A stretch of DNA of 11,870 nucleotides from positions 2,945 to 14,814 of the forward strand of contig JAOZSN010000070.1 of assembly GCA_029939635.1 (NCBI GenBank). Direction: 5' to 3'. A program made the translations under genes and the position numbers. Every line of letters starts with the position of its first letter. Position 1 is the first letter of the stretch. The DNA comes from Deltaproteobacteria bacterium. GTDB lineage: Bacteria > Desulfobacterota > Desulfobulbia > Desulfobulbales > SURF-16. Positions 1 through 8,312 of the stretch are shown in pieces. The notes beneath the pieces are model-generated. The model was not told the origin of the DNA and ran no database searches. It worked only from the letters and a program-made list of their open reading frames with translations.

Positions 1-3000
1 AAGAACGCGGAGAATATCGTTTGGATCAGGGGAACCATCCATAAAGGCCTCACCAGCCTTGACATAATCACCCTCATGTACAGCAATATGCTTGCCTTTG
101 GGGATGAGATACTCACGAGGATTACCCAATTCTGGGGTCACCACAAGACGACGTTTACCCTTGAGTTCCTTACCAAAACTAACCCGGCCGTCAATCTCTG
201 AAATAACAGCCAACTCCTTAGGCTTACGTACCTCAAAAAGCTCGGCAACACGTGGCAGGCCACCGGTGATATCTTTGGTCTTGGTGGTTTCGCGCGGGAT
301 TTTACCCAGCACAGTACCAGCCACAACCTCATCACCATCATGGACGACAATAATAGTACCAACCGGCAGAGAATAGCGGGCTGGGCTACCGGACTGGGGC
401 AACTTCACCGGCTTACCCTTATCTGTCTTAAGGGCAATAAGGGGGTTAAGTTGCGATGTTTTGGAGGCCATAACCATGAAACTGGACTTACCAGTGATGG
501 GGTCAACCTTTTCCTGCATGGATGCACCCTCAATAATATCCTCAAAACGGGCAACACCGGCTATTTCGGTCACAATGGGAATGGTGTAGGGATCCCAGTC
601 AGCAATAAGATCACCCTTCTGCATCTCATCACCATCATTAAAATAGAGTACAGAACCATAGGGCACAGGATAACGCTCGCGCTCACGGCCCTTGGGACCA
701 ACCACAGAGATATCTGAGTTGCGATTCATTACAACCTGATACCCTTCCTCATTTTTAACAGTATGGATATCATTATACTTAATAAAACCACCGTTCAGGG
801 TACGAACCTCAGCCTGCTCAACTGTACGACTGGCAGTACCACCAATATGGAAGGTACGCATGGTAAGCTGTGTACCCGGCTCACCAATGGACTGGGCAGC
901 AATGATACCAACAGACTCACCGATATTAACCATGTGACCACGGCCAAGATCTCGACCATAACATTTCACACAGACACCCTTTCGAGCCCGACAGGTAAGC
1001 ACAGAGCGCATCATAACCCTATCAATACCAGCATCTTCAATGGCCTTAACCTTCTCCTCAGTGAATTCCTCATTGGCCTCAGCCAGAATCTCGCCAGAGT
1101 AGGGATCAACAACATCATCCAAGGCGACTCGACCGAGGATACGTTCACCCACCTTCTGAATGATTTCACCACCCTCAACAAGGGGCTCAGCCAGGATACC
1201 ATCAAGGGTATCACAATCAAACTCCACAATGGTGGAATCCTGAGCAACATCTACCAGGCGACGGGTCAAGTAACCAGAGTTAGCTGTTTTCAGGGCTGTA
1301 TCAGCCAAACCCTTACGAGCACCATGGGTGGAAATAAAATATTCTAGAACAGTCAGACCTTCACGGAAATTAGCCTTAATAGGTGACTCGATAATAGCAC
1401 CAGAAGGTTTGGCCATCAGACCACGCATACCAGCAAGCTGGCGGATCTGATCCTTGGAACCACGAGCACCGGAATCAGCCATCATAAAGATGGAGTTAAA
1501 ACTGGGGGTCTCTATTATCTTTTCCGTCTCGGGATCTTCGATAAAATCTACCTTCAACTCATCCATCATATTCTGAGCAATGGTGTCAGTGGTCCTGGAC
1601 CAGATATCAACAACCTTATTATACTTCTCACCTGCAGTGATCAGGCCGTCACCATACTGCTCTTCAACGTCATTAACTTCAGCCTCAGATTTGCCTAAAA
1701 CCTTCTCCTTCGAGACTGGAATAGCCATATCATTAATACAAATTGACACAGAAGAGAGAGTGGCAAATTCATAGCCGAGATCCTTAAGTTGATCAGCAAG
1801 AATAACGGTATCCTTGGTGCCAGCGTGACGATAGGTATAATCTATGAGCTTAGCCAGGGCCTTTTTGGTGAGAACCTTATTTACCTCAGAAAAGGGCACA
1901 CTATCGGGCATGAGTTGGCCAACAAGGACACGACCCATGGTGGTATCAACAAGCTTGCCGTCCATGCGCACCTTAATCTTGGCTTGCAGATGTACGGTTT
2001 CATAATCATAGGCCAGACAAGCTTCTGCCGCAGAGGCAAACACTTTACCATGGCCTTTTGCAAAGAGGCGCTCACGGGTCATATAATAGAGGCCAATAAC
2101 AATATCCTGACTAGGCACGATGATCGGCTCACCGTTGGCAGGGGAGAGGATATTATTAGTAGACATCATCAAGACGCGGGCCTCAACCTGGGCCTCAACG
2201 GTGAGGGGCACATGAACCGCCATCTGATCACCGTCAAAGTCGGCATTAAAGGCAGCACATACCAGGGGATGAAGCTGGATGGCCTTACCCTCGATGAGTA
2301 CCGGTTCAAAGGCCTGCATACCAAGACGATGGAGAGTTGGTGCCCGGTTTAAGATAATGGGATATTCACGGACAATATCATCCAACACATCCCATACTTC
2401 CTTAGTACCAGCCTCAACCATCTTACGGGCGCTTTTGATGGTGGTTACAAAACCGTGCATCTCCAGCTTATTGTAGATAAAGGGCTTGAATAGCTCCAAG
2501 GCCATTTTTTTGGGCAGACCACATTGATGAAGACGAAGATGGGGACCAACAACAATAACTGTACGACCAGAGTAATCAACACGCTTACCCAACAGATTCT
2601 GACGAAAACGTCCCTGCTTGCCTTTCAGCATGTCAGAGAGAGATTTCAACGGGCGCTTGTTTGGACCTGTGATGGTTTTGCCACGTCGGCCATTATCAAA
2701 GAGGACATCAACCGCCTCCTGCAACATTCTTTTCTCGTTGCGGATAATAATTTCAGGCGCATCCAGATCAAGGAGGCGCTTAAGACGGTTATTACGGTTA
2801 ATAACGCGGCGATAGAGATCATTCAAATCAGAAGTGGCAAAACGCCCGCCCTCAAGGGGAACCAGGGGACGTAGATCTGGAGGAAGGACAGGAATAATGT
2901 CAAGAATCATCCATTCCGGCTTGTTACCAGAGTCACGGAAGGCTTCAACCACATTAAGACGCTTAGCAAGTTTTTTACGCTTGGCCTCAGAGCCAGTGGT

Positions 3001-3618
3001 GCGCATCTCTTCACGCAGGACCACAGACAGGGGCTCAAGATCCATATTACTTAAGATATCCTTAATGGCCGCAGCACCAATACCAACCTTGAACTTACCA
3101 GGAAAATCCTCACGGTTCTGGCGGTAGAGTTCCTCATTCATCAAGGTTCCAACCTTGATCTCATCCTCCTCGGAGGATGTCACTACATAGGAGTCAAAAT
3201 AGAGAACCTTCTCTAGCTCTTTCAAGGTCATATCGCAGAGATTGCCGATCTTAGAGGGCAGACTCTTTAAAAACCAGATATGGGCCACAGGCGCAGCAAG
3301 GCTGATGTGACCGAGACGCTCACGACGAACCTTAGACTGAATAACCTCAACACCACATTTTTCGCAAACCACACCACGATGTTTCATGCGCTTATACTTG
3401 CCGCAATTACACTCATAGTCCTTAACCGGGCCAAAGATCTTGGCACAGAACAGACCGTCACGCTCCGGCTTAAAGGTCCGGTAGTTGATGGTTTCAGGTT
3501 TTTTGACCTCACCAAAGGACCACTCCTGAATTTTTTCAGGAGAGGCCAGGGAAATCTTGACCTGCTTGTAATTTACTTTCTTCTTAGCCTTGGTAAAAAA
3601 TGTGAAAAGCTCGTCCAC
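1..3618 (-). CDS. rpoC: RNA polymerase subunit beta' (RpoC), 3' end outside the window
   Basis: Beta' is the catalytic partner of beta in RNA polymerase. The frame is open from a GTG at 3618 to the window edge and gives 1206 residues; the C-terminal end is missing because the window stops, not because the gene is broken. The N-terminal zinc finger has Cys70, 72, 85 and 88. The active-site motif NADFDGD spans 458-464, with Mg-binding Asp460, 462 and 464. The second zinc site is Cys802, 876, 883 and 886. The trigger loop (QLTMRTFHIGG) has His924. A long insertion of roughly residues 931-1113, like the SI3 insertion of Escherichia coli, precedes TKDITGGLPRV. These residues match or sit a constant 12 before the E. 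coli numbering, so no frameshift is apparent. I prefer the GTG because GAGGTG lies 4 bases upstream. An in-frame ATG at 3630 lacks a ribosome site and would add only four residues. It is co-transcribed downstream of rpoB, but the 188-base gap is long and holds a repeat element. Confidence 0.97.
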   Translation of the reverse strand, partial: MDELFTFFTKAKKKVNYKQVKISLASPEKIQEWSFGEVKKPETINYRTFKPERDGLFCAKIFGPVKDYECNCGKYKRMKHRGVVCEKCGVEVIQSKVRRERLGHISLAAPVAHIWFLKSLPSKIGNLCDMTLKELEKVLYFDSYVVTSSEEDEIKVGTLMNEELYRQNREDFPGKFKVGIGAAAIKDILSNMDLEPLSVVLREEMRTTGSEAKRKKLAKRLNVVEAFRDSGNKPEWMILDIIPVLPPDLRPLVPLEGGRFATSDLNDLYRRVINRNNRLKRLLDLDAPEIIIRNEKRMLQEAVDVLFDNGRRGKTITGPNKRPLKSLSDMLKGKQGRFRQNLLGKRVDYSGRTVIVVGPHLRLHQCGLPKKMALELFKPFIYNKLEMHGFVTTIKSARKMVEAGTKEVWDVLDDIVREYPIILNRAPTLHRLGMQAFEPVLIEGKAIQLHPLVCAAFNADFDGDQMAVHVPLTVEAQVEARVLMMSTNNILSPANGEPIIVPSQDIVIGLYYMTRERLFAKGHGKVFASAAEACLAYDYETVHLQAKIKVRMDGKLVDTTMGRVLVGQLMPDSVPFSEVNKVLTKKALAKLIDYTYRHAGTKDTVILADQLKDLGYEFATLSSVSICINDMAIPVSKEKVLGKSEAEVNDVEEQYGDGLITAGEKYNKVVDIWSRTTDTIAQNMMDELKVDFIEDPETEKIIETPSFNSIFMMADSGARGSKDQIRQLAGMRGLMAKPSGAIIESPIKANFREGLTVLEYFISTHGARKGLADTALKTANSGYLTRRLVDVAQDSTIVEFDCDTLDGILAEPLVEGGEIIQKVGERILGRVALDDVVDPYSGEILAEANEEFTEEKVKAIEDAGIDRVMMRSVLTCRARKGVCVKCYGRDLGRGHMVNIGESVGIIAAQSIGEPGTQLTMRTFHIGGTASRTVEQAEVRTLNGGFIKYNDIHTVKNEEGYQVVMNRNSDISVVGPKGRERERYPVPYGSVLYFNDGDEMQKGDLIADWDPYTIPIVTEIAGVARFEDIIEGASMQEKVDPITGKSSFMVMASKTSQLNPLIALKTDKGKPVKLPQSGSPARYSLPVGTIIVVHDGDEVVAGTVLGKIPRETTKTKDITGGLPRVAELFEVRKPKELAVISEIDGRVSFGKELKGKRRLVVTPELGNPREYLIPKGKHIAVHEGDYVKAGEAFMDGSPDPNDILRVL

Positions 3619-3622
3619 ATCA

Positions 3623-3628
3623 CACCTC
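3623..3628 (-). promoter_or_regulatory. Ribosome binding site deciding the rpoC GTG start
   Basis: The minus strand reads GAGGTG, then TGAT, then GTG GAC GAG. The site overlaps the competing in-frame ATG at 3630, which itself has no purine-rich stretch in front of it. This placement favours GTG at 3618 as the start, giving MDELFTFF, a beginning typical of RpoC. Confidence 0.6.
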
Positions 3629-3705
3629 ATATTTGGATCGAGGAAGTCGCTGCTATCGTGACCGCCTCTATTTTTTTTACAGCACGTTTGTTCGGGGCCG
3701 TAAGA

Positions 3706-3804
3706 GTTAACAGTTTCCAGTTTACGGTTTACGGTTCAAGGAGGAGACCTTAATAAAGACACCTTCCTTTAGCCGTAAACTGTAAACCGTAAACCGTAAA
3801 CCGT
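3706..3804. repeat. Heptamer inverted-repeat element A (rpoB-rpoC gap)
   Basis: The left arm, 3706-3740, is five 7-base units on the plus strand: GTTAACA, GTTTCCA, GTTTACG, GTTTACG, GTTCAAG. The right arm, 3773-3804, is the inverse: CCGTAAA, CTGTAAA, CCGTAAA, CCGTAAA, CCGT. A 17-base string of the left arm (GTTTACGGTTTACGGTT) is perfectly complementary to the right arm, and because the arms are periodic they can pair in several registers 7 bases apart. The 32-base centre carries AAGGAGG on one side and CCTTCCTT on the other, extending the possible stem inward. The right arm ends two bases after the rpoB stop codon. The element is non-coding and must be transcribed with the operon, where it would fold into a long hairpin between rpoB and rpoC. 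It is not a typical terminator, because no U-run directly follows the stem. Its function is unknown; it looks like a dispersed repeat. Confidence 0.85.
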
Positions 3805-3806
3805 GG

Positions 3807-6800
3807 TTATTCCATCAGCTCCATATGGAGACAAAGACCTTGTAATTCCTTAACCAATACATGGAAAGATTCCGGCAATCCTGCTTCCAGGAAGTTGTTG
3901 CCCTTAACAATCTTTTCATACATCTTGGTTCGTCCAGCAACATCATCAGACTTAACAGTAAGAAATTCCTGCAGGGTATAGGCAGCACCATATGCTTCCA
4001 TAGCCCAAACCTCCATCTCACCGAGACGCTGGCCACCAAACTGTGCCTTGCCACCCAGGGGTTGCTGGGTAACCAAGGAGTAGGGACCTGTGGAACGGGC
4101 ATGGATCTTATCATCAACAAGATGATGCAATTTCAGGAAGTACATGGTTCCCACCGTCACCGGGTTGGAAAAGGCGTTGCCAGTGAGACCATCGTAAAGA
4201 ATGGACTGTCCAACTTCCTCCAAGCCTGCCTCAATAAGTAAGTTACGAATCTCAGCTTCATTGGCACCATCAAAGACTGGCGTTTCCATGTGCAAGCCGC
4301 GGCCCATCTCATCACCTAAGGCGAGAAGATCTTCATCACTGCGCCCTTCCATGATACGATCATACTCCTCTGTGGAATAAATCGATTGCAACTTGCTCTT
4401 CATATCCGCCACCTTGCCCTGGTTGGCGAACTCATTAAGCTGCTCACCAAGCATCTTGGCAGCCCGACCAAGATGAACCTCAAGAACCTGGCCAACATTC
4501 ATACGAGAAGGAACACCCAGCGGATTCAGGACAATATCTACCGTGGTACCATTGGCAAAGAACGGCATATCCTCTTCAGGTAAAATACGGGAGACAACAC
4601 CCTTATTACCGTGACGGCCAGCCATTTTATCACCCACAGACAGCTTACGCTTAGTGGCAACATAAACCTTGACCATTTTGATAACACCTGGAGGCAGATC
4701 ATCACCCTTCTGTAGCCTGGTAATCCGTGCCTCGTAGCGTTTCTTAACCTCTTTAACCTGCTTGTCATAGCGCTGAAAGATCAGTACAATCTCACCCTCG
4801 AAACGGTCACGATTGGTATAATCAATGCGTTTGATGGCCGAAAGTGACATCTTCTCCAAGATTTCAGCACTGATGCGACCACCTTCTTCAATAAGTGGCT
4901 CACCAGACTGAGAGATAACCGTGGAAGCGGCCTTCTCCTTGGCAAGAAGATCCGCTACAGCCATACGTACTGCATTTTTAAGGCAACGGGTCTCATCATC
5001 CATATCACGATTAAGACGTTCAACCTCAACCTCTTCGATAAAGAGAGAACGCTCATCTTTTTCCACGCCCTTACGGGAAAAGACCTTGGCATCAACAACA
5101 ACACCTTCTACACCTGGTGGAACACGTAAGGAGGTATCCTTCACATCACCCGCCTTCTCACCAAAGATGGCACGCAATAATTTTTCTTCAGGGGAAAGTT
5201 GGGTCTCGCCCTTAGGCGTTACCTTGCCAACCATGGTATCGCCAGGCTTAATTGCGGCGCCAATGCGCACCACACCTGAATCATCAAGGTTGCGTAACGA
5301 CTCTTCAGAGACATTAGGGATATCACGGGTGATTTCCTCTTTACCAAGTTTGGTATCACGGGCAACGGTCTCAAAAACATCAATATGGACAGAGGTGTAG
5401 GTATCTTCCTTGAGCAGTCGCTCATTAATGAGAATAGAATCCTCAAAGTTATAACCACGCCATGGCATAAAGGCGATGGTGACATTCTTACCTAAGGCAA
5501 GCTCGCCACACTCAATACCAGGCCCATCAGCCAAAAGCTGATTTTCCTCAACCCGCTGCCCAGGAAGGACAACCGGAGTCTGAGTGAAACAGGTAGACTG
5601 ATTGGATTTCTTATACTTATCAAGCTTATAAATCCCTACGCCAGTTACAAAACCACCAGTGCCAGGCTTGTCATAGCGTACAACCACACGATTGGCATCA
5701 ACCTCTTCAACCACACCAGGGCCATCAGCCAACAGGCAGACACCAGAGTCACGGGCCACGGTAAATTCCATACCAGTACCAACGAGAGGAGAAGCCGTAC
5801 GAAGAAGGGGCACTCCCTGACGCATCATGTTTGATCCCATCAAGGCGCGGTTAGCATCATCATTCTCCAGGAAAGGAACAAGGGATGCAGCCACAGAAAC
5901 AAGCTGATTAGGGGAGACATCCATATTGGTAATGGTATCTCTGTCAGTCATCATTACCTCACCGTCCTGACGACCGATGATATTGTCATCATCAATGACC
6001 CCCTGCTCATTCATGTGAACCTGAGCTGGAACAACCATCTTACCCTTTTCCTGCAGGGCAGTCATATAGGTTACCTTATCGGTGGGACGCCCCTCAACAA
6101 CCTCGCGAAAAGGAGCCTCAATAAAACCGAATTTGTTTACCACAGCATAGGAAGCCAGAGAAACAATGAGACCAATATTAGGTCCCTCAGGGGTCTCAAT
6201 GGGGCAGATACGTCCATAATGAGTAGGATGCACATCACGAACCTCAAATCCGGCCCGCTCACGGGAAAGACCACCCGGTCCCAAAGCAGAAAGACGACGT
6301 TTATGGGTCACCTCAGAAAGGGCGTTGGTCTGATCCATAAACTGCGAGAGCTGGCTGGTTCCAAAGAACTCCTTGATGGCAGCAGTGATGGGTTTAGGAT
6401 TAATCAGATCATGGGGCATAAGGGTCTCGGTTTCCTGTAGGCTCATGCGTTCACGGATAGCACGTTCCATACGAACCAGGCCCATACGATACTGATTTTC
6501 AACCAACTCACCAACGGTACGAACACGACGATTACCAAGATGATCAATATCATCTATGGGGCCCTGGCTGTCCTTAAGACGAACCAGATACTTCACCGCC
6601 TCCATGATGTCAGTCTTTGTCAGAGTCCTATTTTCAATGGGAGTGTCAAGACCAAGCTTGGCATTGAGTTTAAAACGGCCCACCACAGAGAGATCATAGG
6701 TATCCGCGTTAAAAAACAGATTCTCGAAAAAGGAGGTTGCCACCTCAATTGTCGGTGGGCTGCTGGGGCGCAGACGGCGATAGATCTCTATCAACGCCTC

Positions 6801-7892
6801 CTCAATGGAGAGAGTTTTATCCAGGCGCAAAGTCTTGCTAAAGCAGTCGGAATATTTGACTCCATCAATATACAAGACCTCAAACTCTTTGATACCACAG
6901 ACGCTCATAGCCTCGAGAATATCAGCGTTCAACTCCCCGTTGGCAGGCAGAATAACCTCTCCGGTAGAGGTATCAACAACATCATCAACCACTACCATAC
7001 CGGCAAGGGTATCAAACTCCATGGGGATGAAATCAATACCTGCCTCAACAATCCGTTTGGCCTTGGCCTTACCAATCTTACCGCCGGCCTTAACCAGAAC
7101 ATCGCCACCCTTAGGCGCCTTAATTTCTAACTCCGCGCGAGTTCCAGCAAAAAGATCTGCAGAAAAAGAACGATACGGCTTATTACGCTTAAATTTGATG
7201 GTCTCAATGGGGTAAAAATAGCGTAACAATTCACTGGTGGTATTTCCCAGGGCCTTAAGCAGGGTTGTCACCGGAAATTTACGACGCCGATCAATACGGA
7301 TATGAAGAATATCCTTGGCATCAAATTCCAGGTCAACCCAAGAGCCACGCACAGGAATGATACGAGCAGAGTAAAGGAGCTTACCTGACACATGATTCTT
7401 GCCATTATCATGGGCATAAAACAAACCAGGGGAACGCTGGAGCTGACTGACGATAACACGCTCGGTACCGTTGACAACAAAGACGCCGGTCTTGGTCATC
7501 AAAGGCATGGTACCCAAGAAAACCGACTGTTCTTTGATATCGCGAATGGTTTTCGCCTCGGTCTCGGGATTCACATCAAATGTGATGAGACGGACAGTTA
7601 TCTTGATGGGCACATCATGGGTCATGCCACGCTCAACACATTCTGCCACCGTGTATTTCGGCTCTCCGAAGGAGTAGTTAACGAACTCAAGCAGACAGGT
7701 GCTGTTAAAATCTTCAATGGGAAAAACAGATTTAAAAACGCCCTGTAAGCCGGAATCCTCACGCTCGTCCGGATCAAGAGGCTGCTGCAGGAAATTCTCA
7801 TATGACCTTCTCTGCATATCGATAAGGTGCGGTTTATGAATAACCTCGCCAATCTTGGCAAAGCTCTTTCGTACGCGTCTCATATTCTTCAT
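3807..7892 (-). CDS. rpoB: RNA polymerase subunit beta (RpoB)
   Basis: Beta forms one side of the RNA polymerase active-centre cleft and binds rifampicin. The protein is 1361 residues, close to the E. coli 1342, and complete at both ends. The rifampicin-resistance region lies at about 511-538 (SQLSQFMDQ to THKRRLSALGPGG). Asp520, His530 and Ser535 correspond to E. coli Asp516, His526 and Ser531, all wild type, so rifampicin sensitivity is expected. The motif GDKMAGRHGNKG at 1087-1098 supplies the active-site lysines Lys1089 and Lys1097 (E. coli 1065 and 1073). The C-terminal clamp-binding region ends in LVKELQGLCLHMELME, a normal beta terminus. The start is the ATG at 7892, which has GAGGG nine bases upstream; an ATG three codons later (MRRVRKSF) is the alternative. 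It lies 420 bases downstream of rplL, behind a structured leader, and is followed immediately by repeat element A. Confidence 0.99.
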   Translation of the reverse strand: MKNMRRVRKSFAKIGEVIHKPHLIDMQRRSYENFLQQPLDPDEREDSGLQGVFKSVFPIEDFNSTCLLEFVNYSFGEPKYTVAECVERGMTHDVPIKITVRLITFDVNPETEAKTIRDIKEQSVFLGTMPLMTKTGVFVVNGTERVIVSQLQRSPGLFYAHDNGKNHVSGKLLYSARIIPVRGSWVDLEFDAKDILHIRIDRRRKFPVTTLLKALGNTTSELLRYFYPIETIKFKRNKPYRSFSADLFAGTRAELEIKAPKGGDVLVKAGGKIGKAKAKRIVEAGIDFIPMEFDTLAGMVVVDDVVDTSTGEVILPANGELNADILEAMSVCGIKEFEVLYIDGVKYSDCFSKTLRLDKTLSIEEALIEIYRRLRPSSPPTIEVATSFFENLFFNADTYDLSVVGRFKLNAKLGLDTPIENRTLTKTDIMEAVKYLVRLKDSQGPIDDIDHLGNRRVRTVGELVENQYRMGLVRMERAIRERMSLQETETLMPHDLINPKPITAAIKEFFGTSQLSQFMDQTNALSEVTHKRRLSALGPGGLSRERAGFEVRDVHPTHYGRICPIETPEGPNIGLIVSLASYAVVNKFGFIEAPFREVVEGRPTDKVTYMTALQEKGKMVVPAQVHMNEQGVIDDDNIIGRQDGEVMMTDRDTITNMDVSPNQLVSVAASLVPFLENDDANRALMGSNMMRQGVPLLRTASPLVGTGMEFTVARDSGVCLLADGPGVVEEVDANRVVVRYDKPGTGGFVTGVGIYKLDKYKKSNQSTCFTQTPVVLPGQRVEENQLLADGPGIECGELALGKNVTIAFMPWRGYNFEDSILINERLLKEDTYTSVHIDVFETVARDTKLGKEEITRDIPNVSEESLRNLDDSGVVRIGAAIKPGDTMVGKVTPKGETQLSPEEKLLRAIFGEKAGDVKDTSLRVPPGVEGVVVDAKVFSRKGVEKDERSLFIEEVEVERLNRDMDDETRCLKNAVRMAVADLLAKEKAASTVISQSGEPLIEEGGRISAEILEKMSLSAIKRIDYTNRDRFEGEIVLIFQRYDKQVKEVKKRYEARITRLQKGDDLPPGVIKMVKVYVATKRKLSVGDKMAGRHGNKGVVSRILPEEDMPFFANGTTVDIVLNPLGVPSRMNVGQVLEVHLGRAAKMLGEQLNEFANQGKVADMKSKLQSIYSTEEYDRIMEGRSDEDLLALGDEMGRGLHMETPVFDGANEAEIRNLLIEAGLEEVGQSILYDGLTGNAFSNPVTVGTMYFLKLHHLVDDKIHARSTGPYSLVTQQPLGGKAQFGGQRLGEMEVWAMEAYGAAYTLQEFLTVKSDDVAGRTKMYEKIVKGNNFLEAGLPESFHVLVKELQGLCLHMELME

Positions 7893-8020
7893 TGAAAAAA
7901 GCCCTCGATAGAATCCATCAAAATAGTATGTTTCGTAATGCGGGATAAGGATGCTTGCTGAGTATTATGCGAGCTGTGCTCTTGCATGCCTGTAACTAAG
8001 GGTAACAAAAACAAGAAAAC

Positions 8021-8051
8021 CTTATATAATTATGGGGTGAAACCTGCTCAA
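8021..8051 (-). promoter_or_regulatory. Possible weak sigma-70-type promoter before rpoB
   Basis: On the minus strand TTGAGC is followed after 17 bases by TATATA, or after 19 bases by TATAAG. Each hexamer matches the consensus only partly (TTGAGC 4/6, TATATA 4/6, TATAAG 5/6). The surrounding sequence is AT-rich, so such a pair can occur by chance. If real, it would let rpoBC be expressed separately from the ribosomal genes, with a leader of about 130 bases. Confidence 0.22.
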
Positions 8052-8195
8052 ATAATGCACCATGGCGATTGTTTATTACATCCTTTAGTCGAACAGTTCA
8101 TTAAACAACAAAGGAACCAACAATATCAAGCAGTTACCTATATTTCTTATGATTTTTTACTGTAACGTACAATGCGTCTCAGATAAAACGCACGA

Positions 8196-8228
8196 AACGC
8201 TGCAGGGCCTTGGCATCCCAGCAGCGTT
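8196..8228 (-). other. RNA hairpin 3 of the rplL-rpoB gap
   Basis: AACGCTGC (8196-8203) and GCAGCGTT (8221-8228) form a perfect 8-base-pair stem. An A/A mismatch then leads into GGG/CCC, leaving a 9-base loop. No U-run follows in the direction of transcription, so it looks like a processing or pausing structure rather than a terminator. GTAACG at 8162-8167 could also pair with CGTTAC at 8225-8230, which would compete with this stem. Confidence 0.55.
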
Positions 8229-8230
8229 AC

Positions 8231-8252
8231 AAAAACATCGAATGATGTTTTT
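8231..8252 (-). terminator. Hairpin 2 of the rplL-rpoB gap, possible attenuator
   Basis: AAAAACATC and GATGTTTTT form a perfect 9-base-pair stem around a 4-base loop. In the transcript the 3' arm ends in UUUUUG, so a stem plus U-stretch resembling a weak bidirectional intrinsic terminator is present. The stem is AU-rich and the U-run belongs to the stem itself, so efficient termination is doubtful. Partial attenuation between rplL and rpoB is plausible. Confidence 0.4.
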
Positions 8253-8258
8253 AAATTA

Positions 8259-8295
8259 AGGCCCATCCCCCATCAGCGCTGACAAGGGATGGCCT
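8259..8295 (-). terminator. Strong hairpin after rplL (attenuator or RNase processing site)
   Basis: Starting 17 bases downstream of the rplL stop, the transcript can form a 16-base-pair stem (three G-U pairs, one bulged G) closed by a GCGC loop. Its base is AGGCCATCCC against GGGATGG(g)CCT. It is followed by UUAAUUUAAAAA, a poor but U-containing tail. A stem this long just after rplL is a good candidate for a partial terminator or a double-strand RNase cleavage site that lowers rpoBC expression relative to rplL. Full termination is unlikely unless rpoB has its own promoter. Confidence 0.6.
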
Positions 8296-8312
8296 GTGGT
8301 ATTGCAAGCGAA

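Larger units (their letters stand above)
7893..8312 (-). other. rplL-rpoB intergenic leader, 420 bases, no gene seen
   Basis: No credible open reading frame was found on either strand. The half next to rplL is densely structured, with three consecutive hairpins between 8295 and 8196, listed separately. The half next to rpoB (about 7893-8160) is AT-rich and holds a weak promoter-like pair but no clear inverted repeat, and no heptamer element is recognisable here. In E. coli the equivalent gap contains an attenuator and an RNase III site that set the ratio of polymerase to ribosomal protein. A similar role is inferred here from position and structure only. Confidence 0.6.

Noticed and set aside
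340..2352. Long plus-strand open frames (340-717, 763-1347, 1789-2352) opposite rpoC
   Set aside because: They lie wholly antisense to the conserved, uninterrupted RpoC frame, have no ribosome sites or recognisable domains, and show composition expected of a complementary shadow.
3280..3753. Plus-strand frame of 157 codons running from rpoC into the rpoB-rpoC gap
   Set aside because: Mostly antisense to the RpoC N-terminus, with its end made by translating the heptamer repeat. No domain or credible start site.
3741..3772. Plus-strand ribosome site (AAGGAGG) for an undetected small gene
   Set aside because: No start codon at suitable spacing opens a meaningful frame; the string is better explained as the core of the repeat.
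3706..3804. CRISPR array
   Set aside because: Units are 7 bases with no spacers, and the two arms are inverted relative to each other.
3720..3804. Telomere-like repeat (TTTACGG resembles plant TTTAGGG)
   Set aside because: Only a few copies, internal to an operon, in inverted pairs; the resemblance is coincidental.
6540..7130. 196-codon plus-strand frame opposite rpoB, plus others at 3861-4241 and 6015-6440
   Set aside because: Antisense to RpoB with no family resemblance; typical shadows of a conserved coding strand.
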